In this document: positions 52,530-60,339 of the stretch, one piece after another | Numbering within the stretch: position 1 is the first letter of the stretch | Layout: each line of letters opens with the position of its first letter | Assembly: GCF_000429245.1 (NCBI RefSeq) | Contig: NZ_KE386870.1 | Coordinates: 1-64,000, forward strand | From: Schaalia georgiae DSM 6843 | GTDB lineage: Bacteria > Actinomycetota > Actinomycetes > Actinomycetales > Actinomycetaceae | Direction: 5' to 3' | DNA length: 64,000 nt | The notes under the pieces: generated by a model | Seen by the model: only the letters and a program-made list of their open reading frames with translations | Told to the model about the DNA's origin: nothing | Databases searched by the model: none | Translations under genes and position numbers: made by a program

Positions 52530-53826
52530 CGATGCTCCTTGCCATTATCCGGTCGGTCACGTCGTCGTCGAAGTCCCGCCAGTCCTGTGGCAGCAGCGCG
52601 TCGAGGACGTCGTCCACGGAAACCGCCCCCATCAGGTGGCCGTCCTCGTCGACGACGGGCAGGACGGTGAGGTTGTAGGTCGCCAGCAGCCTGGTCACTG
52701 TGGCCACATGCGACTCGGGGGCCACGAACTCGATGTCGCGGTCCAGGATGGTGCCCAACAGGGTCTGCGGTGGCTCGCGCAGCGCCCGCTGGATGTGGAC
52801 CATCCCCAGGTACTGCCCGGTGGGGGCCTCCTGGGGCGGGCGGGTGATGAATGCGATGGTGGCGATGGAAGCGGGGATGTCCTCGCGGCGCACGGCGGCC
52901 AGCATCTGCGCGACGGTCGCGTTGGGCCCCAGGATCACGGGCTCGGTGGTCATCAACGACCCGGCCGTGGACTCCTCGTAGGTCATGAGGCGGCGCACGT
53001 CGGCGGCCTCCTCGGGCTCCATGAGGGCCAGCAGCGACTGGGCCTGCTTCTCGGGCAGTTCGGAGACCAGGTCCGCCGCGTCGTCGGGCTGCATGACGTC
53101 CAGCACGTCGGCGGCGCGCGCGGCGTCGAGGCCGGACACGATCGCGACCCTGTCGTCGTCGCCGAGCTCTTCCAGGACGTCGGCGAGGCGGGCATCGGTG
53201 AGTTGCAGGGCGACGGCCATCTTGCGGTCCAGGGGCAGCGTGTGCATGAAGTCGGCCAGGTCCGCGGGCCGCATGTCCTCCGTGTACTGGACCAGCGCGG
53301 TGGCCGCCTGGTTCGAATCGGTCTTGAGCAGGCCCGACACCTCCGAGACGTCGACGGTGAGGGTCTCGCCGCGCCGGGAGAAGCCGAGGGTGGAGGTGCG
53401 CACCCTCTGGACGTGCAGGGTCGAGATCACCCAGTCCTTCGGGCGGCGCTGGCGCATCGCCACGTCGAGGATCTGCACCTGTCCCGACCCGTCGTTCATG
53501 GTGACGACCCGGTCGAAGAGCTCGGAGACGACCAGGGTTTCGATGGGGCGCTGGTTGAAGGAGCGGATATTGAGCAGCCCGGTCGTGATGACCGACCCCG
53601 ACTCGATGGAGGTGATGCGCGTGAGTGGCAGGAACACGCGTTTGCGGGGCCCCACCTCGACGACGACGCCTATGACGTTGGCCTCGGATTTGAGGCGGAA
53701 CACCACGACCACGTCGTGGACCTTGCCCACTTGGTCGCCCAGGGGGTCGAACACGGAGGTGCCCGCCAGCTTGCCGATGTAGACGCGCCGTCCCTTTGTG
53801 CCGAGTTCCATGGGTGCATTGCTCAC
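52522..53826 (-). CDS. MgtE_N/CBS-domain protein without transporter domain
   Basis: The 434-residue protein starts with a PRC-barrel-like part (GRRVYIGKLAGTSVFDPLGDQVGKVHDVVV), then a second barrel-like segment. An MgtE_N superhelix follows (ADLADFMHTLPLDRKMAVALQL, LEELGDDDRVAIVSGLD, MQPDDAADLVSELPE), then two CBS domains (TTEPVILGPNATVAQML, VVDEDGHLMGAVSVDDVLDALL). The membrane half of an MgtE Mg2+ channel is absent. It could sense Mg2+ or nucleotides and act on the overlapping DUF1003 membrane protein (8-nt overlap). No ribosome site of note upstream of ATG 53826. Confidence 0.87.
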   Translation of the reverse strand: MSNAPMELGTKGRRVYIGKLAGTSVFDPLGDQVGKVHDVVVVFRLKSEANVIGVVVEVGPRKRVFLPLTRITSIESGSVITTGLLNIRSFNQRPIETLVVSELFDRVVTMNDGSGQVQILDVAMRQRRPKDWVISTLHVQRVRTSTLGFSRRGETLTVDVSEVSGLLKTDSNQAATALVQYTEDMRPADLADFMHTLPLDRKMAVALQLTDARLADVLEELGDDDRVAIVSGLDAARAADVLDVMQPDDAADLVSELPEKQAQSLLALMEPEEAADVRRLMTYEESTAGSLMTTEPVILGPNATVAQMLAAVRREDIPASIATIAFITRPPQEAPTGQYLGMVHIQRALREPPQTLLGTILDRDIEFVAPESHVATVTRLLATYNLTVLPVVDEDGHLMGAVSVDDVLDALLPQDWRDFDDDVTDRIMARSIDG

Positions 53827-53913
53827 CCCAGCAGTTTATGCCGCAGCCCCTCCGTTTGCCCCGCGCCCCTCGACCCGTGGGAAAATGGGGGCAAACACAC
53901 CACAGGAGGACAG

Positions 53914-54834
53914 ATGCCCCAAGTGACGCGCACGCACCCCGCTCCGACGATGCCCACGGGGACGGAGGTCGCCTCGTACGCCACGTACCTCGAGGCGCAA
54001 CAAGGGGTGGATTTCCTGTCCGAGAACGGTTTCGACGTCTCGGCGATCACGATCGTCGGTTCTGACCTGCACCTGGTCGAACGGGTGACGGGGCGCTTGA
54101 CGATCGCCCGCGCCGCCCTGTCGGGCGCGTCGAACGGGGGCCTGTGGGGGGCGCTGTTCGGGATGCTCATGTCCGCGGGGTCGGGCGGTGCGGCGACCGG
54201 CGCATGGGTGTTCGGCGGACTCCTGGGGGGCGCCCTGCTGGGGATGGGGCTGTCCGCCCTCGCGTACACCGCCCGGGGCGGGCGCAGGGACTTCGTCTCC
54301 TCCTCGCAGGTGGTGGCCTCGCGCTACGCGGTTCTGGCCAGTTCGGACATCGACACCGCGTACCGCCTGTTGCAGCGCACGCCCGGCAACCAGTCGCGCG
54401 CCAGGGCCGCGCGCGAGCGCACCGAGGACTCCGGTCCTACGGAGTACGGATCGCGCGCCGACGAGGAGCCGCGTTTCGGTGTGCGCTTGTCCGGCGCTCG
54501 GCGCGCCGACGGAGCGCCGACCGGGGGCACCCAGGGTGCTCCGGTCAGCACGGAGTCGAGCGCTGCCGGGGCGGCGCACGGTGGGCGCGCTGCCGTGGGG
54601 GCCGCTGCTGAGGGGCTCGCTTCCGTGCCCGTGGCGGCGTCGTCAGAGGAGGCAGCGGTGACGGGGGAGGGGGCGCCCGCGCCGGTGGACGAGGCCGCGC
54701 CTGCACCTGTGCCGACGGACGAGGCTGCGCCTGCAGGCGGAGAGGCCCGGACCGGGGCGGTTGACGTGCCGATGGGGGAGAGCGACGGGGGCGCCCCCGG
54801 CCACGGCGGCCCCACCGGCGGCTCTAACCGATAG
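53914..54834 (+). CDS. General-stress-type membrane protein with long Ala/Gly/Pro tail
   Basis: The 306-residue protein begins with a YflT-like general stress domain (EVASYATYLEAQQGVDFLSENGFDVSAITIVGSDLHLVERVTG), then two membrane helices (GLWGALFGMLMSAGSGG, VFGGLLGGALLGMGLSALAY) and a RDFVSSSQVVASRYAVLAS patch. The last 145 residues are disordered Ala/Gly/Pro/Glu text. AGGAGG is 6 nt before ATG 53914. It diverges from the MgtE_N-CBS gene. Function is unknown. Confidence 0.8.
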   Translation: MPQVTRTHPAPTMPTGTEVASYATYLEAQQGVDFLSENGFDVSAITIVGSDLHLVERVTGRLTIARAALSGASNGGLWGALFGMLMSAGSGGAATGAWVFGGLLGGALLGMGLSALAYTARGGRRDFVSSSQVVASRYAVLASSDIDTAYRLLQRTPGNQSRARAARERTEDSGPTEYGSRADEEPRFGVRLSGARRADGAPTGGTQGAPVSTESSAAGAAHGGRAAVGAAAEGLASVPVAASSEEAAVTGEGAPAPVDEAAPAPVPTDEAAPAGGEARTGAVDVPMGESDGGAPGHGGPTGGSNR

Positions 54835-54911
54835 AGAACAGAGCGGCTACGGCCACTTGCCCGGCTACTGGGGCCGCGAGCGACTGGAGCCCAGGTGCCC
54901 CATGACGTGGG

Positions 54912-55023
54912 CTGTTTTCACAGCGACACCTCCGCTTTCACAGCGATACCACGCTTTGCAAGCGTTATAACACTTGCAAAGTGACGGTATCCCTTTGAAA
55001 ACTCCGCTTCGCTTGCAAAACAG
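54912..55023. mobile_element. MITE-like element, copy 2
   Basis: This second copy of the element at 39448 has CTGTTTT near 54913 and AAAACAG at 55017-55023. Its central palindrome (around GCGTTATAACACTTGCAAAG) carries several mismatches and one insertion. It keeps the same right end, followed by CCCAGTCGGC. Two further degenerate TTTGCAA / TACAAAACTCC units follow up to about 55160. The rest of the gap from 54835 to 55224 shows no gene. Confidence 0.65.
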
Positions 55024-55224
55024 CCTGCGCGCTGCCCCAGTCGGCGCGCTTTGCAATACAAAGCTCCGCCTGGAGGGCCCTACCGGCCTGGCGCAGGCTC
55101 GACCCCGTCCCGCTTCGCGATACGAACCTTTTCGCGTTACAAAACTCCGTTTGGAGGGCGCAGCCGACCGAGCGCACGCCCGACCGACCGGCCCTCCCGC
55201 GGCCTACATGGCCCCTCCCGCTGC

Positions 55225-56733
55225 TTACCCGGCTTGGACCCTGGAGATCCACGCCTCGACATCGGCGACTGTGCGGGGGATGTCCTCGGAGATACGGGTG
55301 ACGGATCCGTCGGAGTTGACCACCACGTCGTCCTCGATGCGCACGCCGATGCCCCGGTACTCCTCGGGGATCAGCATGTCGTCGGCGCGGAAGTACAGGC
55401 CCGGCTCGATGGTGAACACCATCCCGGGCTCCAGGAGCGCACCCTGGTAGAGCTCTGCCCGCGCCTTCGCGCAGTCGTGCACGTCCAGGCCCAGGTGGTG
55501 GCTGGTGCCGTGCGGCATCCACCGGCGGTGCTGCTGGCCCTCGGGCGAAAGGGACTCCTCGGGGGTCACGGGCAGGATGCCCCATTCATGCAGGCGCGCG
55601 GCGATGACGCCCATGGCGGCGTCGTGCACGTCCTTGAAGCGGCAGCCCGGCTGGTTCGCGCGCGCCAGAGCCGCCTCGCACGCGTCGAGCACCGCCTGGT
55701 ACACGCGGGCCTGGACCTCGGTGAAGCGGCCGTTGACCGGCAGGGTGCGGGTGATGTCCGCCGTGTAGAGGGAGTCCACTTCGACTCCGGCGTCCACCAG
55801 CACCAGGTCTCCCTCGCGCACCTCGCCGTCGTTGTCGATCCAGTGGAGCGTGTTCGCGTGGTTGCCCGAGGCGGCGATCGTCTCGTAGCCCTCGCCGTTG
55901 CCCTCCTCGCGGGCGACGGCCCTGAACGCGCCCTCGATGACGCGCTCGCCCCGGCGGTGGCCGACGGCGCGGGGCAGCGCCCGGATGATGTCGTCGAAGC
56001 CCGCTTTCGTGACCGCGACGGCGCGGGCGAGCTCGTCCAGTTCGAAACGGTCCTTCTTGAGGCGGATCTCGGACAGGCGCTCCTCGAGGGCCTCGTCGGC
56101 CTCGCGCGCGTCCTCCCCGGTAGGCAGTCCGGCCTGGAGGCGCACCTCGTCGACCATGGCCTCGACGTTGGCGTCGACGCCGCGCACAACGCGCAGTTGG
56201 ATGGCTCCGGCGTCCTTGGCCAGCGCGTCGCGGAGGGTGTCGACGTGCTCGCAGCGCAGGCCGGTCTCAGCGCTCAGCTCCTCCAGCGAGGGGCGGGCGC
56301 CCACCCAGAACTCCCCGTACCGGGCGTCGGCGTAGAACTCCTTCGACGAGCGGGGCGCCCGGGGCTTGAAGAAGAGGACCGGTTCGTGCCCGCCGTCGTC
56401 GGTGGGCTCCAGGACCAGGACCGTGTCCGCCTCGCGCTCGGCGCCCAGGCCCGACAGGTGCGCGAAAGCGGAGTGCGCGCGGAAGCGGTAGTCGCAGTCG
56501 TTGGAGCGGACCTTGTAGGGGCCGGCTGGGACGACGAGGCGCTGGCCCGTGAACGGCGCGCCCGCCAGCTGCGCCCGTGCCTCCACGTAGTCCGCCACCG
56601 GTTGGCGCTCCGGCAGCGCCGAGGGCCGAGGCCCCCACCCGGAGCCGATGAAGTCGCGGAAGGCGGTGGAACTGGGGCGGCGGGAGCGGTTCTCGCCGCG
56701 GTCCGCCATCGATTGGGAGGTTTGTTCGCTCAT
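55225..56733 (-). CDS. Xaa-Pro aminopeptidase (M24B)
   Basis: The 502-residue protein has an AMP_N domain (residues about 30-190) and the pita-bread M24 domain with its five metal ligands: Asp in LVDAGVEVDSLYTADITRT (two), His in GTSHHLGLDVHD, Glu in TIEPGLYF and Glu in GVRIEDDVVV. It removes N-terminal residues preceding proline. ATG 56733 (MSEQTSQSMADRGENR) is preferred to a longer start. The asparaginase gene lies next upstream on the same strand, so the two may be co-transcribed. Confidence 0.92.
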   Translation of the reverse strand: MSEQTSQSMADRGENRSRRPSSTAFRDFIGSGWGPRPSALPERQPVADYVEARAQLAGAPFTGQRLVVPAGPYKVRSNDCDYRFRAHSAFAHLSGLGAEREADTVLVLEPTDDGGHEPVLFFKPRAPRSSKEFYADARYGEFWVGARPSLEELSAETGLRCEHVDTLRDALAKDAGAIQLRVVRGVDANVEAMVDEVRLQAGLPTGEDAREADEALEERLSEIRLKKDRFELDELARAVAVTKAGFDDIIRALPRAVGHRRGERVIEGAFRAVAREEGNGEGYETIAASGNHANTLHWIDNDGEVREGDLVLVDAGVEVDSLYTADITRTLPVNGRFTEVQARVYQAVLDACEAALARANQPGCRFKDVHDAAMGVIAARLHEWGILPVTPEESLSPEGQQHRRWMPHGTSHHLGLDVHDCAKARAELYQGALLEPGMVFTIEPGLYFRADDMLIPEEYRGIGVRIEDDVVVNSDGSVTRISEDIPRTVADVEAWISRVQAG

Positions 56734-56787
56734 GAGCACGATTCTAGACGCCGCCGGCCCACGGGTGATCGCGAACACGAGCGGCCC

Positions 56788-57822
56788 TCAGGGGCGCGCC
56801 GGACCGTGGTGGTCGTGGGCCCCGTCCTGCGGCGCCGTGAGCTCCCCGGCGATGGACCGGTTCATCCACGCTGCGAACTCCTCCCCGCGCAGACCCTGGG
56901 ACAGCAGGAACACCGTTTTGGCGTAGACGGCTTCCAAGGTCATGTCGTGGGCACTGATCGCGCCGAGCCCGGCCAGGGCGCCCCCCGCCTCGTAGTGGCC
57001 GAGCACGACCTCCGCTTGGTGGCACTGGGATGCGACGACGAGCGGCGCGCCCGCCTCGTGGAGGGCGGCCAGGGCGGGGACGAGGCCCGGCTGGGAGGCC
57101 GGGATGTTGCCGACCCCGAAGCAGCGCAGGACGACCGCGTCGGGGGCGGGGGAGAGCATCGCTCGCAGACGGGCGCCGCTCATACCGGGGACGACGTTGA
57201 TGACTGCCACGTCGTGGGCGGTGAAGGGCTTGGGCGACTCCCAGCCGGTCCCGGGGGAGGGCGGGCCGCCCCACCGCCAGGGGCCCCCAGTGCGCGCCAG
57301 GGGCGGCACCGCGGGCGAGTCGAAGCCGTTGAAGGCCCACGACGATGTTTTCGTGACGCGGTTGCCCGCCAGCAGCAGGTGCCCGAAGAACAGTGTGGTG
57401 CCCTGTGCGCGCCCCGACATCGCAGCGCGCAACGCTCCGGTGACATTGGGCGAGGCGTCGGAGCCGACGACTCCGAGGGGGCACTGGGAGCCGGTGAGGA
57501 CGACGGGCCGGCCGAGGTCCGCCAACGCGTAGGACAGCGCGGAGCTGGTGTACGCCATCGTGTCCGTGCCGTGCAGGACGATGAAGGCGTCGGCCGCGGG
57601 CGCGTGGACGCGGATGTCATCGGCGATGGCCTGCCAGTCGCCGGGGGTGGCCTCAGCCGAGTCGATGAGGGGGTCCAGGGCCGAAACGGAGATCGTGTGC
57701 GACGCCTCGATGCCGTCGAGCTGCCTGCGGAGCCACCCCTCCAGGTCGGCGCCGGGGCGCAGCCCGCCGGGGGAGTCGACCATTCCAATGGTTCCGCCGG
57801 CGTAGGTGACGTGGATCCGCAT
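56788..57822 (-). CDS. Asparaginase
   Basis: The 344-residue protein has both threonine motifs of the L-asparaginase family: VTYAGGTIGMVDSPGGLRPG with the first Thr near residue 11, and VLHGTDTMAYTSSALSY with the second Thr and Asp. It hydrolyses asparagine to aspartate and ammonia. It has no signal peptide, so it is cytoplasmic (type I). GAGGAGGA lies just before ATG 57822. It is followed on the minus strand by aminopeptidase P. Confidence 0.9.
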   Translation of the reverse strand: MRIHVTYAGGTIGMVDSPGGLRPGADLEGWLRRQLDGIEASHTISVSALDPLIDSAEATPGDWQAIADDIRVHAPAADAFIVLHGTDTMAYTSSALSYALADLGRPVVLTGSQCPLGVVGSDASPNVTGALRAAMSGRAQGTTLFFGHLLLAGNRVTKTSSWAFNGFDSPAVPPLARTGGPWRWGGPPSPGTGWESPKPFTAHDVAVINVVPGMSGARLRAMLSPAPDAVVLRCFGVGNIPASQPGLVPALAALHEAGAPLVVASQCHQAEVVLGHYEAGGALAGLGAISAHDMTLEAVYAKTVFLLSQGLRGEEFAAWMNRSIAGELTAPQDGAHDHHGPARP

Positions 57823-57924
57823 GCTCCTCCTCGGTCGGGACGGGCGAGGCCGCTCCCCCTCGGGAGGGTCCGGCTCGATGGGCCCACGGTACTACGCCCC
57901 TTCGAGGGGACCGGCACGATGGGC

Positions 57925-57930
57925 TATCCT
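57925..57930 (+). promoter_or_regulatory. TATCCT -10 box of the PHP gene
   Basis: TATCCT ends 6 nt before GTG 57937. CGGAGG between them may act as an unusually close ribosome site, or the transcript is leaderless. Confidence 0.5.
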
Positions 57931-57936
57931 CGGAGG

Positions 57937-58782
57937 GTGACCCGCATCGATCCGCACACCCACTCATCCTGCTCGGACGGGACCGACGCGCCCGCCCAGT
58001 TGATGCGGGCCGCCCGCGACGCCGGCCTGTCCATGGTCGGCCTGACCGACCACGACACCTTCGCCGGTTGGGACGAGGCAGCGGCCGCCGTGGGGGAGAC
58101 GGGCGTAGCGCTGCTGCGCGGGGTCGAGATCTCGTGCTCCGCCGACGGCGTCACCGTGCACCTGCTCGGCTACTTGATGGATCCCGCTGACGCCGCGTTG
58201 AACGGGGCGTTCGCCAAAACGGTTGAGGACCGGCGCACCCGCGCGCGGCGCATGGTGGACAACCTGGCCGTGGACTTCCCGATCACGTGGGAGCAGGTCC
58301 TGGCCTTCGCGCCCTCCGACGGCCCGGTGGGCCGTCCCCATATAGCGGACGCGCTGGTCGCGGCCGGGGCGTTCCCGGACCGGGACTCCGCGTTCGTCCA
58401 CGCGCTGCACCCGTCGGGCCCCTACTACGTGCGGCACTGGGCGCCGGACCCTGTGGACGCTGTGCGCATGGTGCGGGGGGCGGGCGGGGTGCCCGTGCTC
58501 GCCCACCCGCGCGCGCGGGCCCGCCAGCGCCTGCTGCCCGAGGACGTGATCGAGCGGATGGCGGACGCCGGGCTGTACGGAATCGAGCGCGACCACCGCG
58601 ACCACGACGATGCGGGCCGCGCGGACGTGGACCGCCTGGCCGCCCGCCTCGGGCTGGCCACCACCGGCTCCTCGGACTACCACGGGACCGGCAAGCCGAA
58701 CCGGCTCGGCGAGAACACCACGGACCCCGCCGTCATCGATGGCATCGTCTCCCAGGGAACCCTTGACGTAGTGCGCCCATGA
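57937..58782 (+). CDS. PHP-domain phosphoesterase
   Basis: The 281-residue protein has the metal-binding text of the PHP family: IDPHTHSSCSDGTD, GLTDHDTFAGWDE, LLRGVEISCSADG, VLAHPRARARQ and GSSDYHGTGK. It likely hydrolyses a nucleotide or a small phosphate ester, such as 3',5'-nucleoside bisphosphate. It starts with GTG 57937. Its TGA overlaps the ATG of the MarC gene (ATGA), so the two are coupled. Confidence 0.9.
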   Translation: MTRIDPHTHSSCSDGTDAPAQLMRAARDAGLSMVGLTDHDTFAGWDEAAAAVGETGVALLRGVEISCSADGVTVHLLGYLMDPADAALNGAFAKTVEDRRTRARRMVDNLAVDFPITWEQVLAFAPSDGPVGRPHIADALVAAGAFPDRDSAFVHALHPSGPYYVRHWAPDPVDAVRMVRGAGGVPVLAHPRARARQRLLPEDVIERMADAGLYGIERDHRDHDDAGRADVDRLAARLGLATTGSSDYHGTGKPNRLGENTTDPAVIDGIVSQGTLDVVRP

Positions 58783-59420
58783 CTCTCACCCCTTTCGTTT
58801 TCGACACAACCCTGTTCATCACCACCCTGATGACGCTCCTGGTCATCATGGATCCGATCGGCACCGTTCCCGTGTTCCTCGCCCTCACGGGCAGGTTGAC
58901 GGCCCCCAAGCAGAAGAGCGCTGCGCGCCAGGCGACTTCCGTGTCGCTGGGCATTATCATCGCCTTCGCGATCCTGGGCGGGCAGATCCTGCGTTTCCTG
59001 CAGATCTCCGTCAACGCGCTGCGGTTGTCGGGCGGTGTCCTGCTGTTCCTGGTGGCGATGGAACTGCTGATGGGATCGGACTCGTCCACCCCGGACACGG
59101 GCGACGACGCGGTCAACGTGGCTTTGGTCCCCCTGGGGACGCCGCTGCTGGCAGGGCCGGGCGCCATCGTGGCCGTGATGGTGGCCGTGGGGCAGGCGGG
59201 CGCGTCCTTGTCGGGCTGGTTGTCCGTCCTGTCCGCCGTTGCCCTGGCGCACGTGGTGATGTGGGCGTCGATGCGTTTCTCGCTCTTCCTGTCGAAGCTG
59301 CTCGGGCCGGGCGGCATCATGCTGCTCACGAAGATCTCCGGTCTGCTGCTGGCAGCGATCGCGACGGAGCTGGTCATGGGCGGCGTCTTCGGGTTCATCG
59401 CGAACGCGAAGGCACTGTGA
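58779..59420 (+). CDS. MarC-family integral membrane protein
   Basis: The 213-residue protein has six membrane helices and the MarC (UPF0056) text: LLVIMDPIGTVPVFLALTG, SVNALRLSGGVLLFLVAMELL and PLGTPLLAGPGAI. No activity is firmly known for this family, despite its name from the mar locus. It starts within the stop of the PHP gene (ATGA). Confidence 0.9.
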   Translation: MTLTPFVFDTTLFITTLMTLLVIMDPIGTVPVFLALTGRLTAPKQKSAARQATSVSLGIIIAFAILGGQILRFLQISVNALRLSGGVLLFLVAMELLMGSDSSTPDTGDDAVNVALVPLGTPLLAGPGAIVAVMVAVGQAGASLSGWLSVLSAVALAHVVMWASMRFSLFLSKLLGPGGIMLLTKISGLLLAAIATELVMGGVFGFIANAKAL

Positions 59421-59560
59421 GGCCGCGGCGTTCCGTTATTCGAGACCGCGCTCCCGTCCAAGCACCGCCCTTTCGTGCGCGACGGGTTGTTCAAGTCGCG
59501 CCCACTCGCCTGCCCTCAGGTGGTCAGTTTCATAGTATTTCGCATTATTCCTCTAATATT

Positions 59561-59602
59561 CACCTGTAATCGTGCTTGCGGACAGGTGGGCGCTGTTATA
59601 CA
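59561..59602 (+). promoter_or_regulatory. Promoter with inverted repeat before the LAxTG gene
   Basis: CACCTGT (59561-59567) and ACAGGTG (59582-59588) are inverted copies with a 14-bp gap. TTGCGG (59576-59581) and TATACA (59597-59602) sit between and after them, with 15-bp spacing. The region is AT-richer than its surroundings. A repressor covering the promoter is plausible. Confidence 0.5.
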
Positions 59603-59644
59603 CTTATGCGGTAATTAATCCTGTCTTCCATTGAAGGTGCATCG

Positions 59645-59971
59645 GTGAAAACGGCTCGACTCGCGCTCGTTGCCCTCGGTCCCTCCGGCCTCGTCGCCGG
59701 GATCGGCGGCATCGGCTACGCCGCGGATCCCGCGGGTGTGGAGCCGGCCCGAGTGGCTGCGAAGGCGGCCTCGCAGGGCGGGGGTTCCTCCCGCGCTGAC
59801 GGCACTGGAGTGGGCTACGATTGTGATAACTACGACACTTTGGTCTCCGCAGGTCGGAATGCCGCACCCCGCCTGGCGAACACCGGTTCGCCCATGGCGG
59901 TCGATGGCGGCGTCACCGGAATGCTGCTCGCCGGGGGCGTCGCCCTGGTCGCCGCGCGCAAATGCGGCTGA
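59645..59971 (+). CDS. Small secreted surface protein with LAxTG sorting signal
   Basis: The 108-residue protein has an N-terminal signal peptide (VKTARLALVALGPSGLVAG with IGYAADP after) and a mature part of about 55 residues with a single Cys (GVGYDCDNYD). At the end is RLANTG, followed by a hydrophobic stretch (GVTGMLLAGGVALVAA) and a short RKCG tail. LAxTG is the signal used by class E sortases of high-GC actinobacteria, so the protein is expected to be covalently attached to the wall. GTG 59645 is preceded by GAAGG at 7 nt. Function unknown; no sortase is nearby. Confidence 0.75.
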   Translation: MKTARLALVALGPSGLVAGIGGIGYAADPAGVEPARVAAKAASQGGGSSRADGTGVGYDCDNYDTLVSAGRNAAPRLANTGSPMAVDGGVTGMLLAGGVALVAARKCG

Positions 59972-59992
59972 CGCCCCGGCCCCGAGTCGGCG

Positions 59993-60030
59993 CCCCCCTC
60001 TCCGCTGCTCTCAGGAGAGGGGGGTGTCTT
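59993..60030 (+). terminator. Hairpin after the LAxTG gene
   Basis: CCCCCCTCTCC (59993-60003) pairs with GGAGAGGGGGG around an 11-nt loop, followed by TGTCTT. It fits a rho-independent terminator. Confidence 0.7.
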
Positions 60031-60036
60031 GCCCCC

Positions 60037-60139
60037 TGAACGGACATGTGGGCCGGGAGGCGCGGGCTCCGCCGGTCGGCTCGCCGAGCTCGTAGACGGA
60101 ACTGAACGGACATGTGGGCCGGGAGGCGCGGGCCCCGCC
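60037..60139. repeat. 37-bp direct repeat with 66-bp period before glgP
   Basis: TGAACGGACATGTGGGCCGG and the following 17 bp occur at 60037-60073 and 60103-60139 with one change. Between them lies GC-rich text. The 200 bp that follow up to glgP hold a TAGGCT box and the AAGGAAC ribosome site, but nothing else. Confidence 0.75.
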
Positions 60140-60339
60140 GCAGCAGGCGCCTCCAACAGCGGATCCGCCCCGCAGGGGCGCTGCCCCATTGGGCGCGTCC
60201 GGACCGCCCAGGACGTGGTACATATCCCAGATGCTCCCTTGCCTGCAGGTTTGCGAGCAATCGCGGCTAGGCTTTTGGTGAACGTCGTCGCACTGGGCTG
60301 CGTCGGCACTGCACGAATTGAGAATCCAAAGGAACGCAT

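Noticed and set aside
55051-58782. A 1243-residue plus-strand frame
   Set aside because: Only its last 281 residues, from GTG 57937, are real (PHP protein). The rest is the opposite-strand shadow of aminopeptidase P and asparaginase.
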